Source of the DNA: Sulfurimonas sp.
GTDB taxonomy: Bacteria > Campylobacterota > Campylobacteria > Campylobacterales > Sulfurimonadaceae
Direction of reading: 5' to 3'
DNA length: 64,000 bases
Assembly (NCBI RefSeq): GCF_026991475.1
Contig: NZ_JALXBK010000047.1
Location: forward strand, 1-64,000
Shown: positions 53,198 to 61,530 of the stretch, in pieces
Position numbering within the stretch: the stretch's first letter is position 1
Layout: each line of letters starts with the position of its first letter
Position numbers and translations under genes: made by a program
Notes under the pieces: model-generated
The model's database searches: none
What the model saw: only the letters and a program-made list of their open reading frames with translations
Told to the model about the DNA's origin: nothing

Positions 53198-53817
53198 AAA
53201 AGTCTGCATTTACTCTTATTGAGTTAATTTTTGCGATTGTTATTATTGCAATTACTGTACTTACTCTACCTATGATGACTCGCGCTACAGAAAAAGGTAT
53301 TGAAAGCAGCATTATCCAAGAAGCTATATTTGCAGCAGCAACTGAATTAAACGAAGCAACAACATACCATTGGGATGCAAATTCTATAAATCCTACGACA
53401 CCTAACTCTTATGCAAAAGTCATTGATATTAATGGACAGTGTGATAACAATACTAGTTCTCCTCGTTATAGACTCCTCCCTGGTCAAATTGAACAGCCTT
53501 TACATAGAAGATGCTTAAATAGTAATATAACAATGCCTGCAGATAGTAATTCAACAACTGTAGAAACTGTTGAGAATGCTGCACATGGCTATAAATTAAT
53601 ATTTTTAAATCCAACTCCAGATAAAGAAGGTTATAAAGATAAATATAAATCTGAAGTTATAGTAGGAAATAAAGCTACATTTGGTGACTTAAATAATAAT
53701 ACAAATATTAAACCTATTCAAGTCACTATAAAAAATTCAAATGGTACTATTTTAACATCACTTAAAACATATGTAACAAATATCGGTGAAACCGATTACT
53801 ACAAAAAGGCCTATTAA
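53191..53817 (+). CDS. Type IV pilin-like (minor pseudopilin) protein
   Basis: Prepilin-type N terminus: KKSA, then FTLIELIFAIVIIAITVLTL, with the conserved Glu five residues into the mature protein. The residue before the cleavage point is Ala rather than Gly. A cysteine-containing C-terminal body follows. GTG start preceded by AGGAG; the ATG-TGG-TAA of the surface protein overlaps. Probably a minor pilin assembled by the type IV pilus or DNA-uptake machinery. 208 aa. Confidence 0.87.
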   Translation: MVKKSAFTLIELIFAIVIIAITVLTLPMMTRATEKGIESSIIQEAIFAAATELNEATTYHWDANSINPTTPNSYAKVIDINGQCDNNTSSPRYRLLPGQIEQPLHRRCLNSNITMPADSNSTTVETVENAAHGYKLIFLNPTPDKEGYKDKYKSEVIVGNKATFGDLNNNTNIKPIQVTIKNSNGTILTSLKTYVTNIGETDYYKKAY

Positions 53818-54720
53818 ATGAAAAAGCATGCTGCGTTTACCATGGTCGAACTAATTTTTGTCATTGTTATTATGGGAATAATTGGAAAATTTGGTGTGGA
53901 ATTTTTAGCAAAAGCATACCAAAGTTTTATATTTGCGAAAATTAATAATGAACTTCAGTCAAAAAGTGAAACTGCTGTTGAAACAATTGCTGCTCGTCTT
54001 CAATATAGAATAAAAGATTCTGTTATAGCGAGAACCTCTAAAAATGCAAACCCTATAGCCATTGCCGATGCAACAGGCAACAATTATAAAGTTTTAGAGT
54101 GGGTTGGTATTGCCCAAGAGAGCCGAAGAGGGTTAGATCTCAACACCAGTGGAACACCTTATCTTCCAGATTGGAGTGGCATAATAGACCTAGATGCAGG
54201 AGCTAAAAATAGACTTATTTCTCCTCAAACAAATACCACTAATATAAATACAATGATTAGTGATTTAAGTGATGGGAATACAACTATAAATGATGCCGCT
54301 ATTTACTTTGTAGGATCAAACAGTAATGTACAAACAGGATATGGTTGGAATGGAGCACTTAACAACCAACAAGGAGCAATGCATCCCATAACAAGCGTAG
54401 CAGGTACAGCCAATGCCTTTACAAGCTCAAATGGAGTGGACTTTAGTGGTGTGGATGTTTATGAGTACTATTTGCTTGCATGGACAGCCTACGCTATTGT
54501 CTATGAACCTGGAACAAACAACAAAGGAACACTGCGTTTATATTATGACTATCAACCATGGAACGGTGCAAAAATGACAAACGGTAAGAGTTCCATTTTA
54601 ATGACAGATGTAAGCACATTTCAGTTTATGTCTATAGGTTCAATTATGAAGATTCAAGTTTGTACCAAAAGTGACTTAGCAGAGGAGTACTCTTTATGCA
54701 AAGAAAAAACAATTTTTTAG
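53818..54720 (+). CDS. Type IV pilin-like (minor pseudopilin) protein
   Basis: KKHAA then FTMVELIFVIVIMGIIGKFG gives a prepilin N terminus with Glu five residues in. The 300-aa body is larger than a major pilin and could be PilW-like. It starts one base after the stop of the preceding pilin gene and ends 25 bases into the next frame. Same operon as the surface protein. Function inferred from family. Confidence 0.86.
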   Translation: MKKHAAFTMVELIFVIVIMGIIGKFGVEFLAKAYQSFIFAKINNELQSKSETAVETIAARLQYRIKDSVIARTSKNANPIAIADATGNNYKVLEWVGIAQESRRGLDLNTSGTPYLPDWSGIIDLDAGAKNRLISPQTNTTNINTMISDLSDGNTTINDAAIYFVGSNSNVQTGYGWNGALNNQQGAMHPITSVAGTANAFTSSNGVDFSGVDVYEYYLLAWTAYAIVYEPGTNNKGTLRLYYDYQPWNGAKMTNGKSSILMTDVSTFQFMSIGSIMKIQVCTKSDLAEEYSLCKEKTIF

Positions 54721-55178
54721 CCAATAGAAAAGCGAAACCAGCTTTTGCTATGATTATGGCAATAGCTCTAATAGTTGTCATCTCGACAATAATGGCATTA
54801 GCCATGTTTTTAAGTGCAAAGTCCACGAAAAAGACAGCTGACCTCTATCTCTATGAACAAGCCGTACTAGAAGCACATAGTGCAGCAGAATACTCTCTTT
54901 TAAAAATTGCCAAAGATGGACCCTGCACACATTTTAATGATTTACACTTCATACAAGACGGTATTTATCAAATTGACATTACAAATAGATTTATCTATAC
55001 AACTCCACTTCCTGCCGGATGTGTGGATGATGGCACGGCAAATGACAATGTCTATGCCACTGTTATCACTCCCGAACAAAATGGTTCTGTTTTGATGGAT
55101 ATATCAGTAAGTGTAGTTAATCCGACTGTAGTTAGTGAGCCTATTCGATATTTTAAAAGAAGCATACAAAAATTATAA
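54696..55178 (+). CDS. PilX-like pilus assembly protein
   Basis: A single N-terminal hydrophobic helix (AFAMIMAIALIVVISTIMAL) without the usual Glu resembles PilX/PilX-N-type minor pilins, then a small domain with two Cys. It overlaps the preceding gene by 25 bases. 160 aa. It completes a surface protein / PilV-like / PilW-like / PilX-like string; the individual names are approximate. Confidence 0.75.
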   Translation: MQRKNNFLANRKAKPAFAMIMAIALIVVISTIMALAMFLSAKSTKKTADLYLYEQAVLEAHSAAEYSLLKIAKDGPCTHFNDLHFIQDGIYQIDITNRFIYTTPLPAGCVDDGTANDNVYATVITPEQNGSVLMDISVSVVNPTVVSEPIRYFKRSIQKL

Positions 55179-55208
55179 ATTTATAATCCTTTATCAACTT
55201 TTTAATGC

Positions 55209-55214
55209 TATAAT
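55209..55214 (+). promoter_or_regulatory. Extended -10 promoter of hpf
   Basis: TGCTATAAT is an extended -10 element (TG at 55206-55207, TATAAT at 55209-55214), 28 bases before the hpf ATG. It lies just after the end of the pilin operon, so hpf is likely transcribed separately. Confidence 0.55.
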
Positions 55215-55242
55215 TGACTTATATCACAAAAAAGGATTTAAA

Positions 55243-55776
55243 ATGAATATTAGTATGACAGGAAGAAATATTGAACTTACTGATGCTATTAAAGAGCATA
55301 TCTCATCTTCTATAGAAACATTAAAAAAATTTAATCTTGACATTATTTCAGTCAATGTCATTGCATCTTCACAAACAAAAAAAGGCAAAGAACATGCATT
55401 TGTTGATTTTGTTATCAACTTAGCTCATAAAAATACAATTATAATTAAACAAAATGATGAAGATTTATATGTTGCTATTGATTTAGCTACAAATAGAGCA
55501 CAAAAAGCGCTCCGTCGTCTACATGACAAAGTTACAGATCATCAAAAAGTTGGTCTCAATGAAGTTAAAGCAGAAAATATTGATGTGAAAGAAGCATCTC
55601 AAGAGATAGAAGATGAAATCGTTCCGGTTGAATTAGATCTCTACAAACCTCGTGAAGTTGAAGATGTTTTAGAAGATCTCAAAGCAAGTGGTAAAATGTT
55701 TGAAATCTTTTTAGACAACGAAAACAAAACACGCGTTCTCTACAAACGCAACGATGGAAAATTTGGGCTTTATTAA
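55243..55776 (+). CDS. hpf: Long-form ribosome hibernation promoting factor
   Basis: Dimerises 70S ribosomes to 100S in stationary phase. NISMTGRNIELTDAIKEHIS and RAQKALRRLHDKVTDHQK form the N-terminal ribosome-binding domain. The C-terminal dimerisation domain (VELDLYKPREVEDVLEDLKA to RNDGKFGLY) marks the long form. ATG at 55243 with AAGGA seven bases upstream; a longer frame from 55135 overlaps the pilin gene and is not the start. Confidence 0.95.
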   Translation: MNISMTGRNIELTDAIKEHISSSIETLKKFNLDIISVNVIASSQTKKGKEHAFVDFVINLAHKNTIIIKQNDEDLYVAIDLATNRAQKALRRLHDKVTDHQKVGLNEVKAENIDVKEASQEIEDEIVPVELDLYKPREVEDVLEDLKASGKMFEIFLDNENKTRVLYKRNDGKFGLY

Positions 55777-55784
55777 GCTCAAAT
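55761..55784. terminator. Bidirectional terminator between hpf and recG
   Basis: ATTTGGGCTT, loop TATT, AAGCTCAAAT (one G-U), followed by TTT on the plus strand. It contains the end of both convergent genes, whose stops are three bases apart. Confidence 0.65.
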
Positions 55785-57572
55785 TTTCAAGTCTCGTTTT
55801 ACTTGCTTAACCACTTTTTCATCCTCTGCAAAATCAATCCATCTAAACTGACTTCCACTTTGTGAGAGACCTTTAAGCAAATCACCACTTTTGCGAAATT
55901 TCAAATCCAAATTTGCTATGTCAAATCCACTTGTAGTATGTACAAACTCTTCAAGCCTTTGTGATTTTTGCTGGTTTGTGTAAAGATAACAGTAGCCTTT
56001 AAGCCCCGTTCTACTCACTCGTCCGCGAAGCTGATGCAGTGTTGAGAGCCCAAGCCGCTCCGCTCCTACAATCACAACAGTGGTAAGTCGAGGCAAAGAT
56101 ATGCCAACCTCTACAACAGTTGTGGAGATAAGCAAATCTCCTTTTTCTCTAAAATCCATAAGTACCTGCTCTTTTTCTTTGTCCTTTCCATGCGTCACAT
56201 AAACATTCTCAAAGTTCTTCTCCCAATACCCTCGTGCCTCATCAATACTCTGATAATCAAGCATCTCACTCTGCTCTACTAAAGGATAAACAATTAAGAC
56301 TTGGTTTTTTTTCGCAATTTCAGCTTTTATATGCGTTAAAAGTGTAGAAAAATCACTTTTATGAATAACTGATGAATCAATATCTTTTGTAAAGGGTGTC
56401 GAAGTAATCAAGCTTACATCAATGTGCGCACTCTCTATCATAGCTTGTGTTCTAGGAATAGGTGTTGCAGAAAATTGCAAATAGTGTGGTCTTTTTTCAT
56501 TAGCACTCACAAGTTTTTCAAGCATATTTCTCTGCAATGTTCCAAAGCGGTGCTGCTCATCCACCATCACAAGCGCTGCGTTTGGTAACTCTCTGTATAA
56601 AAGTGCATGAGTACCAATGATGAAATCATAAGCACTCAAATCCTCTTTTTTTGTTTTGTTTGTTACAAGGGCTATTTTTATATCTGGTAGAAATTTTTGC
56701 GCCTCTTCAAAGAGTTGATTTGCCAGTATTGTTGTAGGTGCCATCAAGATGGATCGCTCTGGAAGCATCATATAGGCTGCTGCTAAAATCACCATGGTTT
56801 TACCACTCCCAACATCACCCACTACCATTCGTTTTGCTGCTACATCTTTTTTCAAATCATTTTGTATATCTTCTATTGCCTTTATCTGCTCATCAGTAAG
56901 CACAAAAGGCAGAGTTTCAGTCCATGGAGCGTAATTTCTACTTGAAGATTTCAGTGCTTTAAAGTAGCGTCTTTTCCCAGCTAAGAGACGCATATAAGAG
57001 TAGAGCTCTATATACTTCAGTGCTTCTAAAGATGTTTTATTTAGCTCTCTTGCATCAAGTGTCTCTACATTTGGAAAATGAAGTTGCAGCACGGTATCTG
57101 CTATCGCTGCGTTTATACCCTCACTTAACAAGTTCTCTTTTGTAAGGTATTTCTCCACCAAACGCAGCATAACATCATTCCTTAGTGCTGTTTTATATTT
57201 TGGTGTGATTTTACCAATGTTTGTCACTTTTTTTGGCATGCTCATTGAGCAATGTCCCTGTTTACAATCTATAATTCCATAGTAGTAATCTCTATCTCCC
57301 ACTTTAAACTGATGCAACATATAGGGTTTAGGACGAAAAAGAACACCTTGAATGGTATATCCTAAATTATGTGCAAAAAAGGTTACTTGTATGGAATTTG
57401 GTGCTTTATAAACAGATTCAACAGTTGCATCTATAAGTTGTGCTTTTTGTGGAAGAAGTTGCGAGTGCAGTCTGTAATCTTCATAGGAGTGAGGAATTAA
57501 AAGAGAGAGTTCTAAAAAGGAATCAATACCAAGCTTTTTAAATTTCGCTGCAATATCTTTGGATAAATTCAT
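55779..57572 (-). CDS. recG: ATP-dependent DNA helicase RecG
   Basis: Branch-migration helicase. SF2 motifs: VVGDVGSGKTMVILAAAYMM (I), VMVDEQHRFG (II), QFSATPIPRTQAM (III), RLTTVVIVGAERLGLSTLHQ with the QLRGRVSR motif (VI). The N-terminal wedge is shortened: 597 aa compared with about 690 in E. coli, as is common in this phylum. ATG lies five bases after the stop of a 35-codon ORF, so it may be coupled to it. Confidence 0.95.
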   Translation of the reverse strand: MNLSKDIAAKFKKLGIDSFLELSLLIPHSYEDYRLHSQLLPQKAQLIDATVESVYKAPNSIQVTFFAHNLGYTIQGVLFRPKPYMLHQFKVGDRDYYYGIIDCKQGHCSMSMPKKVTNIGKITPKYKTALRNDVMLRLVEKYLTKENLLSEGINAAIADTVLQLHFPNVETLDARELNKTSLEALKYIELYSYMRLLAGKRRYFKALKSSSRNYAPWTETLPFVLTDEQIKAIEDIQNDLKKDVAAKRMVVGDVGSGKTMVILAAAYMMLPERSILMAPTTILANQLFEEAQKFLPDIKIALVTNKTKKEDLSAYDFIIGTHALLYRELPNAALVMVDEQHRFGTLQRNMLEKLVSANEKRPHYLQFSATPIPRTQAMIESAHIDVSLITSTPFTKDIDSSVIHKSDFSTLLTHIKAEIAKKNQVLIVYPLVEQSEMLDYQSIDEARGYWEKNFENVYVTHGKDKEKEQVLMDFREKGDLLISTTVVEVGISLPRLTTVVIVGAERLGLSTLHQLRGRVSRTGLKGYCYLYTNQQKSQRLEEFVHTTSGFDIANLDLKFRKSGDLLKGLSQSGSQFRWIDFAEDEKVVKQVKRDLKI

Positions 57573-57577
57573 AATAA

Positions 57578-57685
57578 CTACTCGATTTTGTCTTCGAGTT
57601 TTTTTACTCTTTTATATAAATTTCCTATCATAAAGACCATAATTACTATAATGAGAGTTAAAACCATATCTTCTAAATTTTTCAT
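57578..57685 (-). CDS. Small ORF (35 aa) upstream of recG
   Basis: MKNLEDMVLTLIIVIMVFMI, then GNLYKRVKKLEDKIE: a single membrane helix followed by a short charged coiled-coil. ATG with AAGGA five bases upstream; the stop is five bases before recG. The good binding site and the tight spacing favour real translation. Function unknown; it could couple recG translation or act as a small membrane protein. Confidence 0.5.
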   Translation of the reverse strand: MKNLEDMVLTLIIVIMVFMIGNLYKRVKKLEDKIE

Positions 57686-57702
57686 AATTTTCCTTTTTAT
57701 GA

Positions 57703-57708
57703 TATAAT
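57703..57708 (+). promoter_or_regulatory. Candidate antisense promoter opposite the 25-aa ORF
   Basis: TATAAT on the plus strand, with TTCATA 16 bases upstream. A transcript from about 57714 would begin with a hairpin (57721-57744) and run antisense to the small ORF at 57740-57817. No RNA evidence; sequence only. Confidence 0.35.
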
Positions 57709-57720
57709 CTGCTTTAAGGG

Positions 57721-57744
57721 ATTAGAGGGTTGTGCCCCTCTAAT
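57721..57744 (-). terminator. Hairpin at the end of the 25-aa ORF
   Basis: ATTAGAGGG, loop TTGTGC, CCCTCTAAT: a perfect 9-bp stem that contains the stop codon of the minus-strand ORF. It could also be the 5' hairpin of an antisense RNA. Confidence 0.5.
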
Positions 57745-57817
57745 TTACTGCCTGATAAATTTTAATCATCATATAAACGATAGTTAAAACTTTCAGGATA
57801 GTGTCAAGATATTTCAT
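57740..57817 (-). CDS. 25-residue hydrophobic peptide, candidate type I toxin
   Basis: MKYLDTILKVLTIVYMMIKI, then YQAVN: one hydrophobic helix with a few Lys residues. A near-consensus GGAGG lies six bases before the ATG, far better than most binding sites in this window. TATAAT on the minus strand at 57873-57878 gives a start near 57866, so the transcript begins with an 8-bp hairpin (57844-57863) and ends in a 9-bp hairpin. Stable 5' hairpin, tiny membrane peptide and opposing promoter are features of type I toxin-antitoxin loci such as AapA/IsoA in this phylum. No sequence homology is claimed. Confidence 0.5.
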   Translation of the reverse strand: MKYLDTILKVLTIVYMMIKIYQAVN

Positions 57818-57843
57818 CTTTGACCTCCAAAAAGCAGATTTGT

Positions 57844-57863
57844 CTTGCCGAGTAATCGGCAAG
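57844..57863 (-). other. 5' hairpin of the 25-aa ORF transcript
   Basis: CTTGCCGA, loop GTAA, TCGGCAAG form a perfect 8-bp GC-rich stem. On the minus strand it begins three or four bases after the predicted transcription start; on the plus strand it could end an antisense RNA. Confidence 0.5.
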
Positions 57864-57923
57864 AACACCCACATTATAGAAAAAAATCAAAAAACATTTT
57901 AAAAATATGACAGATTGAAATAT

Positions 57924-58808
57924 TTATGCGTTTATACGCTTGTTACGCTCTTCCTCTTGTGCTTTGTAGAGTTCTGCACATCCGCGTGAGAGTTCACGAA
58001 TTTTTAAAATGTAGTTTTGTCTTTCAGTTTGTGAAATGGCTTTTCTTGCATCAAGGACATTAAAAGTATTTGAAGCGAGCATACATAAATCATAAGCAGG
58101 CAAAGGATATCCAGCTTCTAGTGTTCGTAAACACTCATCACTTTTAGCAGTAAAATCAGCAAAAAGCATCTCAGTATCTGCTATTTCAAAATTATAGTGT
58201 GAAAACTCTATTTCACTCTCTTTATGCACATCTTTATAGAGTGTTTTATTCCCATTTGCATCTACATTCCAAACAATATCAAATACAGTGTCAACACCCT
58301 GTAAATACATCGCAAGTCTCTCTGTACCATAGGTAATTTCAGCAGTTACTGGCTTACACTCTATACCACCAACTTGTTGAAAATAGGTAAACTGAGTCAC
58401 CTCCATACCATTAAGCCAAACTTCCCAGCCAAGTCCCCAAGCACCAAGTGTAGGTGATTCCCAGTTATCTTCAATAAAACGGATATCATGCTTACTTACA
58501 TCAAGTCCTAAATACTCTAAAGACTGTAAATAAAGTTCTTGAATATTGTCTGGTGATGGCTTGATGATAGCCTGAAACTGGTAATACGAACCAAGTCTAT
58601 TTGGATTTTCTCCATATCTTCCATCAGTCGGACGACGAGATGGAGCAACATAAGCTGCTGCCCAAGGAGTAGAATCGAGTGATCGAAGAAAAGTAGCAGG
58701 GTGAAATGTCCCAGCCCCTGCAGGAATATCATAAGGCTGTACAATATTACACCCCTGTTTCATCCAAAATTCTTGTAGTTTTAGTAACATTTCGCTAAAA
58801 GTTATCAT
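57924..58808 (-). CDS. glyQ: Glycyl-tRNA synthetase alpha subunit
   Basis: Catalytic subunit of the heterotetrameric Gly[22 protein letters not shown], then [20 protein letters not shown] and [20 protein letters not shown] are diagnostic. 294 aa. The beta subunit is not adjacent here, as in Campylobacter. ATG preceded by AGAGAGAAAAAATG. Confidence 0.97.
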   Translation of the reverse strand: MITFSEMLLKLQEFWMKQGCNIVQPYDIPAGAGTFHPATFLRSLDSTPWAAAYVAPSRRPTDGRYGENPNRLGSYYQFQAIIKPSPDNIQELYLQSLEYLGLDVSKHDIRFIEDNWESPTLGAWGLGWEVWLNGMEVTQFTYFQQVGGIECKPVTAEITYGTERLAMYLQGVDTVFDIVWNVDANGNKTLYKDVHKESEIEFSHYNFEIADTEMLFADFTAKSDECLRTLEAGYPLPAYDLCMLASNTFNVLDARKAISQTERQNYILKIRELSRGCAELYKAQEEERNKRINA

Positions 58809-58857
58809 TTTTTCTCTCTTATAAAATTATTTTGCCATTATAGCCAAAGAGACTTTT

Positions 58858-59646
58858 TTAGTATTTAAACGTAAAGCCAAACTTAATATATTGGTTATTT
58901 GCTGTACTATCTGGCTCATATATTGTATTATAATACTTACCATCTATATAACCTGATACAAAATTTGATTTAGCTATATTTTGCTGTGAGATCACATATT
59001 CAGTAAAAATATTTACTTGATTATTATATTTATATATAAATGGAATAGATAACTCTATTGTACTAGTCGTACCTAATTTAAAATCATCAGAAAATGAATT
59101 TGCTTTCATTTTTGGATTAAGTGCATATTTGTATTTCAATAATAATTTTATATCAAAATTTTTATATATTTCTTTACTTATACCAATTGTAGGAGCAGCA
59201 TAAAACCAATAATATAATTCGTTTTGATTAGAACTTAGCTCTCTATACCATGAATGATACCCTCCTTCTAAACCATACAAAATTCCAAAGTTTTCCAACT
59301 TTCTCTTTTCTAAATAAGCTAAACTAATATCATATACATTTTCATATGTCGAAGATACTGTAGGGTTACCACTAATTAATTCGGCACCTTCATAATTAGC
59401 ATATCCTGAAAATTCACTTGCTTTCAATACAATACTCGAATATCTTTTTAAATCACAATTTAAATTAAATGTATAACCTATTTCCCATCCAAAAATGGAA
59501 TTTGCCTTTTCACTATCTAAAATATTTCCATTTGCATCGAATTCTCTATAATCCATTTGCATATTAATAAGAGAGAAAGAGTAACTACCGCTAGCCATAA
59601 GATTAGTCACAAAAAAGAATAAAATAAATATCCGCAGAAATTTCAT
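58858..59646 (-). CDS. Predicted outer-membrane beta-barrel protein
   Basis: Signal peptide FLRIFILFFFVTNLMASG, then alternating aromatic/hydrophobic beta strands throughout and a C-terminal FTFKY compatible with Bam recognition. No family recognised. I use the ATG at 59646; ATG at 59655 and TTG at 59664 are alternatives in the same frame. It sits between glyQ and the DUF89 gene, which lie close to purE in Campylobacter without this gene. More AT-rich than its neighbours. Confidence 0.72.
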   Translation of the reverse strand: MKFLRIFILFFFVTNLMASGSYSFSLINMQMDYREFDANGNILDSEKANSIFGWEIGYTFNLNCDLKRYSSIVLKASEFSGYANYEGAELISGNPTVSSTYENVYDISLAYLEKRKLENFGILYGLEGGYHSWYRELSSNQNELYYWFYAAPTIGISKEIYKNFDIKLLLKYKYALNPKMKANSFSDDFKLGTTSTIELSIPFIYKYNNQVNIFTEYVISQQNIAKSNFVSGYIDGKYYNTIYEPDSTANNQYIKFGFTFKY

Positions 59647-59656
59647 TCCCTTCATC

Positions 59657-60514
59657 CTATACAACCTTACAAATTATATCGCCAACCTCAGCACCTAAAA
59701 AGTTAGCGATCACATTACATTTTACTTTGAATAAAAAATAGACCTTTTCTCTATGTGTGGGAGTAAGTGACTCAAAATTTCCCATCCCCTTTGAAATTAC
59801 TATATCGGCACTGTCATAGAGTGCTTTTGCCTCATCATTTGCACGAGCATAGTCAAAGCCTGGAGTATTCACACCACTATCTACTAAGTTGCAAAGTGAG
59901 TCAAAACCTGCCTCTTTAGCCTCTTTCATCGTTACATCATTAATAATGGGCACACCACGCACCATATAAGAAAACGCTGCGTCTGGATAGAGCTTTTGTA
60001 ATGTCTCTATAAACACATAATCAAAAATATGCTCTCCAACGTTATCTCCAATGACCAAAACAGTCTTTGCATTTTCCAAGCTGCGTTTGAGCTGTGCAAA
60101 ATCATCATGTGTAAACTCTGTTTCAAAGATTTTATAGAGCTCCTCTTCAAGGTCAAACGCAACCTCAGCAGCTAAATCTATAACATTGCCTGCAACTGCT
60201 ATTTTTGTAGCTGTTAAGAGTTTGTCATCACTTTTTGCAAGTTCTTCGCGCAGTTGTGGCACAAAAGAGCGTGCTTTTTGTGTAGAGTGCTCTTTCATCT
60301 CATCATACAGATCACTTTTACCTGCAATGAGAGCCATTTTTTCATATACATAGGCTGCGATTTGGGGAGGAGTCTGTGAAAAGGAGAAAGATTTACTCAT
60401 CTCTTCAACGGTAGAGATAAGCTGCGTTTGGAGTTTTTCATCTGCATGAATGGCATCTGCCACCCTTGCACTTTGATTGATAATACAATCTACACAAGCA
60501 TCTTGAATTTTCAT
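59657..60514 (-). CDS. DUF89/ARMT1-like metal-dependent protein
   Basis: DUF89 family (metal-dependent phosphatase or damage-control enzyme). The N-terminal CVDC with helical domain (residues 5-95), then VIGDNVGEHIFDYVFIETLQ, with the family Asp-Asn metal site, and the C-terminal ISKGMGNFESLTPTHREKVY plus KVKCNVIANFLG are typical. 285 aa. Substrates suggested for the family are sugar phosphates; the local one is unknown. ATG start directly after DUF3972. Confidence 0.88.
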   Translation of the reverse strand: MKIQDACVDCIINQSARVADAIHADEKLQTQLISTVEEMSKSFSFSQTPPQIAAYVYEKMALIAGKSDLYDEMKEHSTQKARSFVPQLREELAKSDDKLLTATKIAVAGNVIDLAAEVAFDLEEELYKIFETEFTHDDFAQLKRSLENAKTVLVIGDNVGEHIFDYVFIETLQKLYPDAAFSYMVRGVPIINDVTMKEAKEAGFDSLCNLVDSGVNTPGFDYARANDEAKALYDSADIVISKGMGNFESLTPTHREKVYFLFKVKCNVIANFLGAEVGDIICKVV

Positions 60515-60988
60515 TTAGTTGGTATGCTCTTCTATGGCTTTATTCCACATCATTTTATATTTACGACGCATAAATTCTACTTCTTGCTGGGAGAGTTTGA
60601 GCTGTTCTTGCAGAGTATGGATGGTTTGTCTATCTTCATCATAAAGTTCTTGTAAAGAAGCAAGTGCTTCTCGCAAAAATTCATTCTCTACGCGTACTGC
60701 TTCGAGCGTTTCATCTTTTGCATCGAGCACTTTTTCATGCAGATTTATAATGGTTCCAATGGTTTTCTCAACAAACTCTGGCTGTACTAGCATCTCATGT
60801 CTGTTCTTTTCACTTAGCTCTTTGAGCTTTGCAGGGACAACAACCTCAGTAGCCCCTTTTGATGGATCAATGTATCGCACACCATCTTCAGTTTTTACTG
60901 TAAGTTTACCATGCTCTACTAAATCATTGACTGCGTTTATATCCAGCCCAGTAAGTTTGCAGTACTCATCATCACTCATCCATGTCAT
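60515..60988 (-). CDS. DUF3972-type protein with N-terminal HTH and coiled coil
   Basis: A short DNA-binding-like head (SDDEYCKLTGLDINAVNDLV) followed by a long coiled coil (residues 60-150). This domain order is seen in an uncharacterised protein next to purE and glyQ in Campylobacter and Helicobacter, named DUF3972. AGGGG seven bases before the ATG. The gene abuts the DUF89 gene. Function unknown. Confidence 0.75.
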   Translation of the reverse strand: MTWMSDDEYCKLTGLDINAVNDLVEHGKLTVKTEDGVRYIDPSKGATEVVVPAKLKELSEKNRHEMLVQPEFVEKTIGTIINLHEKVLDAKDETLEAVRVENEFLREALASLQELYDEDRQTIHTLQEQLKLSQQEVEFMRRKYKMMWNKAIEEHTN

Positions 60989-61003
60989 TATCTGCCCCTA
61001 TGA

Positions 61004-61501
61004 CTATTTTATTATTGTCTCAATCTCTAGTGAATCCATCTCAACTTTTTTTGCTTTTGCTATTCTGTCTTCTTGGAGTTTTACACTTAGTTCTTCATTG
61101 TCAAGTGCTAAAATTTGCATTGCCAAATAAGCTGAATTAATTGCACCAGCTTTTCCTATAGCAACAGTAGCAACAGGCATTCCAGCTGGCATTTGAACAG
61201 TTGAAAGTAGAGCGTCTATACCACTAAGAGCCGATGCAGACATAGGAACACCAATGATAGGCTTAATAGTCTTTGAAGATAAAACACCTGCTAAATGCGC
61301 TGCCATTCCAGCAGCAGCAATGAAAACCTGTGCACCCTTTCTCTCAGCCTCAGCAATGTACTCTTTTGTTCTCTCAGGAGAGCGATGTGCAGAGGAGATA
61401 ATCAACTCATAACTCACACCAAACGCCTCAAATGTATCAGAGCATGATTTCATCACTTCATAATCACTTTTTGAACCTATAATAATTGAAACAAATTTCA
61501 T
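61004..61501 (-). CDS. purE: N5-carboxyaminoimidazole ribonucleotide mutase
   Basis: Purine synthesis enzyme. SIIIGSKSDYEVMKSCSDTF binds CAIR, ISSAHRSPERTKEYI carries the active-site His-Arg, and GMAAHLAGVLSSKTIKPIIG and PAGMPVATVAIGKAGAINSA complete the pattern. 165 aa, PurE class I. It is upstream of DUF3972 in transcription order, 15 bases apart. Confidence 0.97.
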   Translation of the reverse strand: MKFVSIIIGSKSDYEVMKSCSDTFEAFGVSYELIISSAHRSPERTKEYIAEAERKGAQVFIAAAGMAAHLAGVLSSKTIKPIIGVPMSASALSGIDALLSTVQMPAGMPVATVAIGKAGAINSAYLAMQILALDNEELSVKLQEDRIAKAKKVEMDSLEIETIIK

Positions 61502-61530
61502 ATTTTTTACCCTTTTTTTCTTAAATTATT

